Of a stretch of 64,000 nt of DNA, positions 47,221 to 58,472 are shown piece after piece. Made by a program: the position numbers and the translations under genes. Origin of the DNA: Scilla litardierei (taxonomy: Eukaryota; Streptophyta; Magnoliopsida; Asparagales; Asparagaceae); NCBI GenBank assembly GCA_030789695.1, contig CM061132.1, positions 152,900,597-152,964,596 of the forward strand, written 5' to 3'. Position 1 is the first letter of the stretch, and the number at the start of each line of letters is the position of its first letter. Under the pieces are notes generated by a model that saw nothing but the letters and a program-made list of their open reading frames with translations, made no database searches and was not told where the DNA came from.

Positions 47221-47720
47221 NNNNNNNNNNNNNNNNNNNNNNNNNNNNNNNNNNNNNNNNNNNNNNNNNNNNNNNNNNNNNNNNNNNNNNNNNNNNNNNN
47301 NNNNNNNNNNNNNNNNNNNNNNNNNNNNNNNNNNNNNNNNNNNNNNNNNNNNNNNNNNNNNNNNNNNNNNNNNNNNNNNNNNNNNNNNNNNNNNNNNNNN
47401 NNNNNNNNNNNNNNNNNNNNNNNNNNNNNNNNNNNNNNNNNNNNNNNNNNNNNNNNNNNNNNNNNNNNNNNNNNNNNNNNNNNNNNNNNNNNNNNNNNNN
47501 NNNNNNNNNNNNNNNNNNNNNNNNNNNNNNNNNNNNNNNNNNNNNNNNNNNNNNNNNNNNNNNNNNNNNNNNNNNNNNNNNNNNNNNNNNNNNNNNNNNN
47601 NNNNNNNNNNNNNNNNNNNNNNNNNNNNNNNNNNNNNNNNNNNNNNNNNNNNNNNNNNNNNNNNNNNNNNNNNNNNNNNNNNNNNNNNNNNNNNNNNNNN
47701 NNNNNNNNNNNNNNNNNNNN
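47221..47720. other. Assembly gap of 500 N
   Basis: Exactly 500 unknown bases, a typical scaffold-gap placeholder, so the real distance is unknown. It separates element G from the LTR of element C. About 270 bases of the C LTR end should lie inside. Confidence 0.99.
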
Positions 47721-48664
47721 TAGGGGTCGCCGCTAGGATCGTTGGGGGTTGATGTTAGATAGGATCCCATCATTGCATTGGGGTTAGGGAATTAAATACC
47801 CCAATTCGTACCACTCTTGTGGGTTAGAATTGCGGGGTATTTCGGAGGCTCTCGTCGATGCAATGGTGGTAGCCATCGACGTAACGATATAGTTCATCGA
47901 TAAATCTCCTCAAGGCGCGAGCCGGGCATGGTCACGTGCCTTGATTGGATCCACCGATTTCCCTATTCGAATCCCTAGATACCCCTTAAGAACATCAATT
48001 CCACAGACTGTGGGCATGATCTCAGTACGGGTTATCTACGGATTCGGTCGGATCTATCGGAATACAACCCTAAATCCCCAATTCAACATTGAGATCCAGA
48101 TCTACATTTTCCCTCGAAAATCCCAGGGTTCACCCATCAACCCTAGAATAGATCTACTCACTCATGGTGATAGGAACACACAAAGATATCAATTTCACGT
48201 ACGAAAACATTTTTTGCAATAAAAGAAATTAGGGCTAAAAATTACTTACAGCGAGAACGAACGAAGAACAGATCTAGAAAAGAACAATAAACGCTAATCT
48301 TCAATAATCGATCCAGAAGTTTACTACAGAAATTAATCTCAAAATCCGTACAAAACCGATCGCCGGAGCTCTCCCAAAAAAGTCCTAAAAACAAAACTCA
48401 GAATGAACTCCCTACGCTCAGCCTGCAGTCGCGAGCTTCAGCTGCCCCTAAATCGCACGCATCACGCGTTCAAAAAATCTTCCAAAAATGCCCCAAGAAG
48501 TGTCGGCCGAGTAGGTGACTCGGCCCGAGTCAGAGCTGCTCGGGCAGTAGGTCGGCCCGCGTCGTATGTTGCTCGACCTCAGAATGGATGACTCGGTCGG
48601 CTGCTCGGGGTGTGCTCGGGGCGTGCTATCTGCGGCTGCTCGGCCGAGCAGATAAGATGCTCGG

Positions 48665-50287
48665 TGATTCAGGGTAAAAATTGTATATTTATCCCCCCAT
48701 TTCGGTACTTTTTGTGCATGTATTAATCATATCTTAGCTTTGTTTCATACATATTTTTGATATCTCTTAAATTTGGAGCTTATCGTTTACATATGCATAA
48801 AACACAATTTTTACAACTTATTATCATCTTCATCTTAGTCTCCTATTATTTTTCAGTCAAATTTCATGAAGTCCTGATTCCAACGCATATTTTTCCAGAA
48901 ATTTTGGAGGTCGGAGCAATTTACTGCATTTTTTGGAAGACATGGTGATGGTGTTGAAAATTTCGGGTCTGGAAATTCAGCTTTTCCCCTCTTGTGCAGA
49001 ATTCTGCTATCATTCTAGTATATATTCCGGCCTAATGATATTTTTTTTGTGATTGTACACTTCGTTACGGTTCCATCGCTGCCTGGAACACGTCATTCCG
49101 AGGTCGGATGATTTTTCTAGAATTTTCGCAAGACAGGGTGACGGTGCTGAAAATTTCTGCAACTTTGCCTCTCTTGTGATGAATTCTGCTATCATTGTAG
49201 TGTATATCCTGGCCTAATGATATTTTTCTGTGATTTTACACTTTGTTACGGTTCCATCGCCGCCTGGAACACATCATTCCGAGGTCGGATGATTTTTCTA
49301 GAATTTTCGCAAGACAGGGTGACGGTGCTGAAATTTTCTGCAGATTTTGGCATTGCTTGCGGGTTTGGGCCAGAATCCGACCCGTTTGACTTAAAAACAG
49401 ACCCGATAAGCTGTGCTTGGGTTATATTGCGAATTTGGGGGTTTTTTCAGCCCTAGTTCTTATTTTTGCTAAATTTTGGAGGGGGAAGAAGAGCTTGGAG
49501 GCCATGGGAGGAGCTTGAGGAAGCTTGAAGCTTGGAGGAGCACTTGGGAGAGGGGGATTTTCATCTTGGAGTGACACTTGGGTGAAATTTCTCCAACCTA
49601 TTGTGTATTTGATTTAGATTTTTGTATTGTAATTGGATGATAGAATTTGAGTAAAATCTTCTCCTTTTCATTATGAATTTCTGAAATCTATCTTGTGTGA
49701 TTGTGTTGTGCTTGTTGTTGTTGGGTTGTGGTTTTCATCTCTAGCACAATTTCATTGTCTAATTTGTGTATGAAACCCTAGAACTTTGTTTATTGGAACC
49801 CTAAGGGGGAATCCAAGAAGAGGATAATCCTAGCGGACCCTCTCTAATGTGCTTAATTGATTATTACTCATGTGAGTTTCATTCATTACTTATTGCACCC
49901 CACACGTTCGATGAAATGCCGTATTTTCCGATTGAGCTCCCTTAGCCGGGAGATCAATTGAGTTATATTTGGGATGAATTTCCACGCCCATGGCCTCATT
50001 CACACACACACCACATGAGTCCTCCTTGTTACTTGCCGATTCGGCTCTCCACCCTTAGCCACTTAGGTTAGATTTTTAATTTTCACCACACTTTTTCTCA
50101 CACTCATCCACCGTTAGTTGAGTTAGTTGTAGCACACTATTATTTTTCTTTATCAATCAATTTTGTGAACGTAGAACGACTTGTCCCTGTGATCCGACCC
50201 GGTACTCACCGGTTATTTATATATTGCATTGACGCTCCTACGCTTGGGAGCGGAAGGCGTGCACTTGCGCGTTTTCCGAGTCAACCA
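48665..50287 (+). repeat. 5' LTR of element D (1,623 bp)
   Basis: Begins TGATTCAGGG and ends GAGTCAACCA. U3 contains tandem units of 182 bp: the GAATTCTGCTATCATT landmark at 48999 recurs at 49181, with a more diverged partial unit before them. Confidence 0.95.
48890..49345 (+). repeat. 182-bp tandem repeats in U3 of element D
   Basis: Two clear units and one degenerate unit share GGAGGTCGGA, TTTTCTAGAATTTTCGCAAG, ACAGGGTGACGGTGCTGAAA and CGTTACGGTTCCATCGC landmarks. The 3' LTR has the same array (about 53528-53982), and element G has it in reverse (46235-46700). Confidence 0.85.
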
Positions 50288-50289
50288 AT

Positions 50290-50307
50290 TGGCGCCGTTG
50301 CCGGGGA
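50290..50307 (+). other. Primer binding site of element D
   Basis: TGGCGCCGTTGCCGGGGA two bases after the LTR end, identical to the site of element H. The 160 bases to the gag ATG hold no other feature. Confidence 0.92.
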
Positions 50308-50466
50308 TAACGGTTTTTATTAGTAGCAATTTTTGATTGATTTTGAAAGTTTTAGTGTGATACTCCTATCTCTTAGTGTGTGTCTTTCCGTTTATTTACG
50401 TTTCACTTATTGAGTCGTTTGGTTGTTTACTTTCATTTTTCTTGAAATTTTTTTTACAACAACAAC

Positions 50467-52128
50467 ATGGCATCTTCTTCAGATTTTTCGGACATTGATT
50501 TGGAGGATATCCCACTTCCGCCATACTTTCATGGCACGGAATGGGAGAACCCTCATTTACATATTAAAATTTTTGAAGAGTGGATGTTTTCATGTCTTGG
50601 TGGGAATATTGATGATGATTGCATATATTTTAGATTCTTTCCCTCTACTTTGCAAGATGATGCTAGACTTTGGTTTGATTCATTGTCTCTCGACTCACAT
50701 TTTACTTGGTTGTCATTTCAGGCTGAATTTCTCCGAGTGTTTTTGCCTATCTTTTTGGAGCAGGTACATGGGCGGCAGGCCATGGAGCATGTAGCGAGCT
50801 TTATCCAGGCTGAGTGGGAGGCCTACCATCAGGCTTGGCAGAGGTTCACTGATTTGGTGCTTGCGTGCCCACACCAGAGCTTTCACGAGGATCATCTTCT
50901 GCAGCTCTTCTACACAGGGTTATCGCCATCTGGGCGAGATTTGGTGCAGATGAGTTGCGGTGGGGAGTTCTTTGAGTATTCGACAGAGGATTCTTGGTGT
51001 TACCTGAGTGACCTTGCAGAGTGGGAGCGGACTGCGCCATCTGGAGAGCCGTCACTTGGATATGAGGATGATGGTCAGTCTCAGCTTCCACTTCAGGATG
51101 TAGAGCTGCAGGTCCAGTGCCAGCCTGAGGAGCCAGCTGAGGGCTCATTCCAGTGCGACCCTATGGATTATCTAGAGAGACCTGTGAAGAGGGTGCATTG
51201 GGGCCAAGTAGAAGAGTTTGAGCATATATATATTGAGGAGTTAGAGGAGACAGATGACGGAGTGCGTGTCGACCACGACGGTGTCACGATGCATTTTCAT
51301 TTTGAGGTTGAGGATGAAGCGGATGTGCATGATGGCCGAGAGCAGATTGATGACATCATGGAGCCTGAGCCACGATCCACTTCAGAGTTAGCTTCACAGG
51401 TCGAGGCGATTGAGTATTTTGGGAGGACGACTGAGATGAGCTATTTCTGGGATGGCGAGGATGATGCGTGCTTGGATTTGCCCGAGACATGTCTACCTCC
51501 AGTCATGTCACAGATGTCACTTCCCTCGCCTCAGGATGCGCACTTGCCAGTCATCGAGAAGGTTTGTCAGGAGCAGTTACCAGTTGTGGGGAGTGCTGCA
51601 GAGATTATTGATATTGACGTCGAGGAAGATGATAGCGACGGGGATTGCGAGATGGTATATATTGAGCCCGAGCTCCCTCCTACTCCAGTTTTCTCTCTGC
51701 AGCCACTTCCACCTCCTCTTGAGGCCGTGCATCATTCCGAGCCTAGCATCACATTTCAGGGAAGTTCCCATCTTTCTGTTCCCTCCACCCCCGAATCCAA
51801 TTATTTAATTCCATATTATAATGATTCGGATTGTCGTCATTTGATTGTAAATTCCTTTATTCATTTCAACGACCCATTTTGGCAAGCTTTTCAGTTGGAT
51901 GGGCGCTCTCGCCCAATTATTTTTGACACGACCTATCTCCCCCATTTTGCAGGATTCCATCACAAGGAGATGCTTGGGGTTGTGTCGCTTGCCATTGATG
52001 CCCGCATTGGAGGTAGGGCATTGGACGTGGCGACGCTCGCAGAGGTGCGAAAGGATATGATCGAGCAGTTGCCACCACAGTTACACATTTTGGATCCGCC
52101 ATTTGCCACGGTGTGTTCTTTCCATTAG
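50467..52128 (+). CDS. Intact Gag with long acidic C-terminal extension (element D)
   Basis: 553 codons without interruption; the ATG is the first in a good context after the PBS (ACAACAACATGG). Residues about 20-200 form a Retrotrans_gag capsid core: YFHGTEWENPHLHIKIFEEW, FRFFPSTLQDDARLWF, FQAEFLRVFLP, AWQRFTDLVLACPHQSF and LLQLFYTGLSPSGRDLV. There is no CCHC zinc knuckle and no protease active site. From about residue 210 onward the protein is acidic (Asp/Glu-rich) and ends with RKDMIEQLPPQLHILDPPF, a motif also found at the ends of the E and F proteins. It should assemble particles, perhaps together with proteins of a partner element. The role of the C-terminal part is unknown. Confidence 0.9.
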   Translation: MASSSDFSDIDLEDIPLPPYFHGTEWENPHLHIKIFEEWMFSCLGGNIDDDCIYFRFFPSTLQDDARLWFDSLSLDSHFTWLSFQAEFLRVFLPIFLEQVHGRQAMEHVASFIQAEWEAYHQAWQRFTDLVLACPHQSFHEDHLLQLFYTGLSPSGRDLVQMSCGGEFFEYSTEDSWCYLSDLAEWERTAPSGEPSLGYEDDGQSQLPLQDVELQVQCQPEEPAEGSFQCDPMDYLERPVKRVHWGQVEEFEHIYIEELEETDDGVRVDHDGVTMHFHFEVEDEADVHDGREQIDDIMEPEPRSTSELASQVEAIEYFGRTTEMSYFWDGEDDACLDLPETCLPPVMSQMSLPSPQDAHLPVIEKVCQEQLPVVGSAAEIIDIDVEEDDSDGDCEMVYIEPELPPTPVFSLQPLPPPLEAVHHSEPSITFQGSSHLSVPSTPESNYLIPYYNDSDCRHLIVNSFIHFNDPFWQAFQLDGRSRPIIFDTTYLPHFAGFHHKEMLGVVSLAIDARIGGRALDVATLAEVRKDMIEQLPPQLHILDPPFATVCSFH

Positions 52129-53302
52129 TGTAAATAAATAAAAGTTTTATTTTAGTATTTTCGTATGCTTTTCTTTTTCTTTTCTAGGATCTTTTGTGAG
52201 ATCTAGTACTCTCCCAACATTGAGGACAATGCTTATTTTAAGTTGGGGGGAGAGTGTTAGAATCTCTAGGTTTGTTAGGATTTTGGTACAAATTTTTTTT
52301 TCTCTTTGAGATTCCTCCATGTTTCGCCTCATTCCATGAATGTCATTGCATATCATATTTGGCCGTCTCGTTCCTACGCCATTAGCTTTGCTTAGTCCCT
52401 ATATGCTTAATGCCATGCAATTTTTCGGATTATCATTTTGGTATCAACTTCTCGATGTTGGATTGACATGTTTCATTTCTTTTCCAAATTGGATTCATAT
52501 GTTAATATACCATGTATGAAGCTATTTCATATGTCGTGATGCTTTCTTCGAAATAATTTGGGAAAAGTTTGGTGTAAGCGATTTCATGTTGGGATGAATG
52601 GTGTAGTTTCTAATTGGATTGGATTTGGCCAATTGTGCATGCTTTGTTTTCTTCTTAGAAGTGGGTGGATGAGTTGCTAATTTGTGTTGGAGAATGAGAA
52701 AAAGATAGTAGTATAAGTGAATGGTTTTTCTAATCAAATCGAGTAGCCGGTGCCCCACGAAACATTGGGGAGGACGCCAAAGATGAGATTTATGGAATCA
52801 TTCCATCCATTTGCATATATAGCGTCATCGCGTGTATGTAAATGTGGTCGTGTTTGCATTTATGGCGTTATCGCGTGAATGCAAAACATAAACATCAAAA
52901 CCAAAAAACAAAAAAAGAAAAAAAAGAAAAAAAAAGAAAAGAAAAGAAAAATGAATGAAAAATGAAAGAATAAGCAACATGAGTGATGCAATCTCCTCTC
53001 CCACAACTTAGATGAAATTTTTTTCGTTTTGGCCATTTTCATGAAAATTGGAAATTTTGACATCGTGATATATCCCGATACGTGTGATACGGGGCTTATT
53101 TCTTCACTTTTCTTTGAATTGGATCGAGGGGAGTATCATTTGTTGTTTACTTTCATACATTGGGTATATTGGCTATGAAATCAAGTGGAAATACTATTTT
53201 GTGTATGCCATGATGATATCGTGAAGTTGGTGCATGCTTTCAATTTTGTCCGAATATATCGCATATTTTGCTAGGGACTAGCAAAAAGCTAGTTGGGGGG
53301 TG
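52129..53302 (+). other. 3' noncoding region of element D
   Basis: No gene is seen. Hairpin CATTG-AGGA-CAATG (52218-52231) is followed by AGTTGGGGGGAGAG (52241-52254). A (GAAAAA)n tract lies at about 52893-52965. CTAGGGACTAGC and AAGCTAGTTGGGGGG (about 53271-53300) form the purine tract at the LTR edge. Confidence 0.8.
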
Positions 53303-54924
53303 TGATTCAGGGTAAAAATTGTATATTTATCCCCCCATTTCGGTACTTTTTGTGCATGTATTAATCATATCTTAGCTTTGTTTCATACATATTTTTGATA
53401 TCTCTTAAATTTGGAGCTTATCGTTTACATATGCATAAAACACAATTTTTACAACTTATTATCATCTTCATCTTAGTCTCCTATTATTTTTCAGTCAAAT
53501 TTCATGAAGTCCCGATTCCAACGCATATTTTTCCAGAAATTTTGGAGGACGGAGCAATTTACTGCATTTTTTGGAAGACATGGTGATGGTGTTGAAAATT
53601 TCGGGTCTGGAAATTCAGCTTTTCCCCTCTTGTGCAGAATTCTGCTATCATTCTAGTATATATTCCGGCCTAATGATATTTTTTTGTGATTGTACACTTC
53701 GTTACGGTTCCATCGCTGCCTGGAACACGTCATTCCGAGGTCGGATGATTTTTCTAGAATTTTCGCAAGACAGGGTGACGGTGCTGAAAATTTCTGCAAC
53801 TTTGCCTCTCTTGTGATGAATTCTGCTATCATTGTAGTGTATATCCTGGCCTAATGATATTTTTCTGTGATTTTACACTTTGTTACGGTTCCATCGCCGC
53901 CTGGAACACATCATTCCGAGGTCGGATGATTTTTCTAGAATTTTCGCAAGACAGGGTGACGGTGCTGAAATTTTCTGCAGATTTTGGCATTGCTTGCGGG
54001 TTTGGGCCAGAATCCGACCCGTTTGACTTAAAAACAGACCCGATAAGCTGTGCTTGGGTTATATTGCGAATTTGGGGGTTTTTTCAGCCCTAGTTCTTAT
54101 TTTTGCTAAATTTTGGAGGGGGAAGAAGAGCTTGGAGGCCATGGGAGGAGCTTGAGGAAGCTTGAAGCTTGGAGGAGCACTTGGGAGAGGGGGATTTTCA
54201 TCTTGGAGTGACACTTGGGTGAAATTTCTCCAACCTATTGTGTATTTGATTTAGATTTTTGTATTGTAATTGGATGATAGAATTTGAGTAAAATCTTCTC
54301 CTTTTCATTATGAATTTCTGAAATCTATCTTGTGTGATTGTGTTGTGCTTGTTGTTGTTGGGTTGTGGTTTTCATCTCTAGCACAATTTCATTGTCTAAT
54401 TTGTGTATGAAACCCTAGAACTTTGTTTATTGGAACCCTAAGGGGGAATCCAAGAAGAGGATAATCCTAGCGGACCCTCTCTAATGTGCTTAATTGATTA
54501 TTACTCATGTGAGTTTCATTCATTACTTATTGCACCCCACACGTTCGATGAAATGCCGTATTTTCCGATTGAGCTCCCTTAGCCGGGAGATCAATTGAGT
54601 TATATTTGGGATGAATTTCCACGCCCATGGCCTCATTCACACACACACCACATGAGTCCTCCTTGTTACTTGCCGATTCGGCTCTCCACCCTTAGCCACT
54701 TAGGTTAGATTTTTAATTTTCACCACACTTTTTCTCACACTCATCCACCGTTAGTTGAGTTAGTTGTAGCACACTATTATTTTTCTTTATCAATCAATTT
54801 TGTGAACGTAGAACGACTTGTCCCTGTGATCCGACCCGGTACTCACCGGTTATTTATATATTGCATTGACGCTCCTACGCTTGGGAGCGGAAGGCGTGCA
54901 CTTGCGCGTTTTCCGAGTCAACCA
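53303..54924 (+). repeat. 3' LTR of element D (1,622 bp)
   Basis: Nearly identical to 48665-50287. Begins TGATTCAGGG, ends GAGTCAACCA, followed by the TSD CTCGG at 54925-54929. Confidence 0.95.
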
Positions 54925-55335
54925 CTCGGCCTGAGTCAGCCCGTATCTGCGGCTTCTCTAACATGTCATGGCTCGGCCCGAGCAGCAAGCTGCTCGGGCC
55001 GAGCATTTTCTGGGAAAGCTCTGCTGCTGCAGCAATGGCCTCTCTCTCTCTGCTCTCTCTCTCTCTCTTCTCTTCCTTCTCTCCTCCAACAGCTCCGAGA
55101 ACACGTCGAACTCCTCCAGAGCCCTGCCAACAAGCTCATGAGCACGTCAGATGTGTCCATACCCAGGCGGGGGTCCAAATCGCTCCAAAATCCCTAAAAA
55201 CTCAAAGTATACTACGAAACTCGAAATATCGTCAGAAATACCAAAATCGTAGTAAAAAGTGGGATTTGGACGCGGGGATGACATGCAATGCGATGGAAAT
55301 ATGATATGAAAATGATGTAAAATATGGACACCTCA

Positions 55336-57027
55336 AAATCCCCCAAGCTTACCTCTTACTCGTCCTCGAGGAAGACGAATAATCGGTACGCCGGGAGGAA
55401 AACAAAATGAAAATAAGAAAATGAAAACCAAAAGAAGTGAAAAACAAAAAGAGAGAAATAAGAGAGAAGTGCTGAGGATGATCGGTCAGATATCAGGCCT
55501 AAAAAAGTCTATCACGATGCTCTGAGTGCTAAACATGCATGCTATTGGTAATCTCAAGCTTTAAATATCATATGTCATGTAATGCAGGCAAAGAATAGGG
55601 ATCTACTGAAATAACACCGTCAAATCCTATCAATCTCATGCAATCGCTAGAGTCTAGTATAAAGTAGTTGACAACGCTCTTTCAATCATAGATACACAAG
55701 GAGCACAAAAGATTCACGCAACATGCAATAGAGAATAGAAAGATCATGCCATTCAGATATTCAAATTGATACGTGAAAAATCCCCAAAACTAAAGTAATT
55801 CGTAAAGTTTGGGTTTTATTAAATCTCCCCGACATGCACCGTCTCCACTCTAATGTCAAGCTCACTCATATGATTAGTTGGTTTACCCCCCCAAGCTTAG
55901 CTTGAGGCATCGCATCAATGAAAATGATATGGAATTTAATTTTTCTTCCCAGAATGAGATATAGCTTCTTAGTGAAATAACACAAAATGGTATTTATTCA
56001 TTTTTCTTTTCTTCCCCGTTTTTTAAATAAGAAGCTATACTTTTTATTTTTATACATGGGAAGTGAGATGCGGTAAAGTAGCTATATGGGTGTAACCAAC
56101 TACTATGTAGAGAAAAAATAGATATGTGGAGAAGGAAGATAACGGGACACTCAGTTCACTCATAAGAGGGTGCACATTAGTTTGATAAAATAAAACTCTA
56201 ACTAAACTCATATATAGCATGGATATTTCACTTCTCTAAATGAATACTGAAAATAGCATGCGGTAATAATCACAATGTCAACAGGCATGCAAACAGAAGT
56301 GAATAAGATAATAAAAATCGGTGCTCCAAGTGTTCAGTGATGCGTGAACCTGGGTGCGTTTCCCAACATAATCATACTAGATACTAATTCATGCAATTGC
56401 TTTCAATTCATATCAGGTATTAAATCAGACAGATCATCAAAAAGAAATACATGCATATGGACAATAAAGCTGAAATTAATCCTAATAGCATGCCAAAGAG
56501 ATAAGCATCGCTAAAAACTAATAAAGCTTAGAGAGATATCATCATTTAGATCATCCTCTGCAGAAATAAAGAGAAACAGAGAAAAAGGGGAACAGATAAA
56601 AAGAAGATGCATGCATGGGGAAAAATAGAAGATATGATGCAAAATGAGACAAAATAAAATGGGGCAGGCAAATGATGAAAAAGTGAAATAAAAGCTGAAA
56701 ATAAGGGAGGAAAATGGAAAAATAGAAATAGAAAATAAAAATAAAGCGGGAGCGCTCATCCCCCAAGCTAAACCTAGCAGTGTCCTCACTGCTAAGAAAT
56801 CGCTCGTGAGCGGGAGATGAGACTAAAGGGGCGGGATGGGCGGGAAAATAAGATATAAACTATGTGAATAAAGGAAAAAGGAAATAAAAATAAAAATGTG
56901 ACATGATGCAATGCAATATGGAATGATGCATGTGTGGGTCCTCCCTCAAGCTGTGGTAAAGCAGGGCCCCACAAAGACAGATGGGCACTAAATAAATGGG
57001 GGGAGGGCAAAACTAGATAAGACTATA
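55336..57027 (-). other. 3' noncoding region of element C with three inverted-repeat plus G-tract modules
   Basis: No gene is seen. Minus strand: perfect 8-bp hairpin TAGCAGTG-AGGA-CACTGCTA (complement of 56775-56794) followed by AGCTTGGGGGAT; then CAAGCTAAGCTTGGGGGGG (about 55901-55885); then TCCTCGAGGA (55372-55363) and AAGCTTGGGGGA at the LTR edge (polypurine tract, about 55350-55338). Confidence 0.8.
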
Positions 57028-57844
57028 TCAAGCAGAGGCACCACCCTCTGGGGGTGGTGATGGGTCCCTCTGCTGTGGACCCGGGCTGGTGGGTGGTGAG
57101 TCTGGTGGCTGGGACACGTGGGGAGGGCTGCAGGTGAGGTCTATGGTGGAGGAGGAAGGATCTGCAGTGTATAGGACTATGGATGTGAGAGGATCTACTG
57201 TGGCTGACGGCTCTAGGGTGGAAGACGCAGGCTCGTCAGAAGCCTGTGGGAGTGAAGAAATGAGTTGTGCAGGGTCAGCCACAGTAGACGGCCTAGGCGG
57301 AAGAGGGTGAGCAAGTATCACCGTAGGCAGGCCACGGTGTCTCAACATGTCGAGAATGGATTTGAGATCCGACTCTACCCTAGATCTGTGTGTCATAGAC
57401 TCGTGGCGAAAGTCGTCGAAATCCCACTGTAGGCGGGAGGTCAACTCCTCGAGGGCGGTCAAGCGAGTGTCTGAGGATCAAGGCTCGGTGGGGGCACGGG
57501 TGGCATGTCGGTAGGTCACAACTCGTGATAAGCGGCCCGATGCAGCCGAGGCATCGGGCCGAGCATGGAATGTGGGCGAGGATGAAATCGTCAGAATATC
57601 TGTGGTGGCAGAAGAAGGGGCTGTCGTCGACACAGAAGTGTGGACAGACGTCGAGACAGAGTCAGTGAAAACAGCCAAAGGGGAGGAGGAGGTGGTGGCA
57701 GTCAGAGGAGCTGAAGCTATAAGCTCCGAGAGAGGGGGGAGGGTGGGGACAGGGTCGAGTGAGGGATCATCTAAATCTACCACGTCGTCAGAAAAAGGTA
57801 GATCTGTGCCCTCAGGTACAGATACAGCGGCAGAAGTGAAATGA
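57028..57844 (-). pseudogene. ORF1, C-terminal part (element C)
   Basis: Minus-strand Ser/Thr/Pro-rich protein in two adjoining frames (57844-57478 and 57462-57028), ending QRDPSPPPEGGASA. The last frame includes a possible coiled segment (LTALEELTSRLQWDFDDF). It corresponds to the C-terminal half of the element A ORF1 and to the surviving end in H. The upstream part lies beyond the 57845-59395 insertion. Confidence 0.7.
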
Positions 57845-58086
57845 GTGTGACGTGCGTTTATATTTCATATATTCACGCACGTTTTCTTCTGTGTTTTTCC
57901 GCTATTTCCCGTCGTCTTGTATTCGTTTTCTCGTGTTTTCTTGTTTTCTTTCACTTTTCCATGTTTTTGTATGTTTGCAGGAGTTTGCCGGCGTAGGGGA
58001 CATAAAACGACGATATCATGAGTCCCCGGAGCAACAAGAGGAGTCACGCATGATCCAGGGGATCAAACGACGAAGATAGCATCTTT

Positions 58087-58463
58087 CAGCCCCTCACCCG
58101 ACTGGTTGGTCACTTCCAACCGATCGAGTGATGCACGCGTGCACCACCCGGACACAAGCTGGAGCGGTCAGAAAGTCAACCGATCGGTTCAGAGACAGGT
58201 TCACACGTCCCAACTCTCTGGAATTTGATGCTGAATGCCAACCGATCGGGTGACCTTCACCCGATCGGTTCATCTGTAGCCAATTCTCAGAAGCCAAGAC
58301 ACGGAGAGCTCAATCGACCGGTTCAACCGACGGCGCGAAGATCCAACCGGTCAGCTTCAACCCTCAACCGACTGTACCGTATGACAGGGTAAAGTCCCAT
58401 GCTGAGCTGCTGAAGAACGAAGCAGGTCACCCGATCGGTTGACTTTTCAACCGATCGGGTGAT
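58087..58463. repeat. Cluster of AACCGATCGGGT palindromes
   Basis: About eight copies of CAACCGATCGGTT, ACCCGATCGGTT or close variants, several in head-to-head pairs. The last ends about 10 bases before a TATATATA box. The core differs from the CTCGGCCGAG clusters but the layout is the same. Confidence 0.88.
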
Positions 58464-58472
58464 ATCGTTTTC

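Larger units (their letters stand above)
48665..54924 (+). mobile_element. Element D: complete, recently inserted gag-only LTR retrotransposon (6,260 bp)
   Basis: LTRs 48665-50287 and 53303-54924 are nearly identical: by eye two substitutions and one single-base length difference. The 5-bp TSD CTCGG is at 48660-48664 and 54925-54929. PBS TGGCGCCGTTGCCGGGGA at 50290-50307. One intact 553-codon frame (50467-52128) is the only gene. A purine tract precedes the 3' LTR. No protease, RT, RNase H or integrase. This matches the concept of TR-GAG elements, non-autonomous LTR elements coding only gag. Intact gag and almost identical LTRs indicate recent movement with enzymes in trans. Confidence 0.93.
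47721..55335 (-). repeat. 3' LTR of element C, split by element D and truncated by the gap
   Basis: Minus strand begins TGAGGTGTCC at 55335 and runs to 54925. After element D and one TSD copy it continues from 48664 to 47721. It follows the H LTR closely, including GGGATTTTGGAGCG near 55190, GCTGTTGGAGGAGAGAAGG, CTCGGCCGAG palindromes and the GAATCCGTAGATAACCCG block. Confidence 0.88.

Noticed and set aside
46913..47773. Open frames crossing the N gap on both strands
   Set aside because: They consist largely of unknown residues from the 500 N and are artefacts of the gap.
56511..57010. Phe/Ser-rich frames in the 3' noncoding region of element C and the matching ones in H (40557-41203)
   Set aside because: They occur in both copies only because the noncoding DNA is homologous. 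They show low-complexity composition without a domain.
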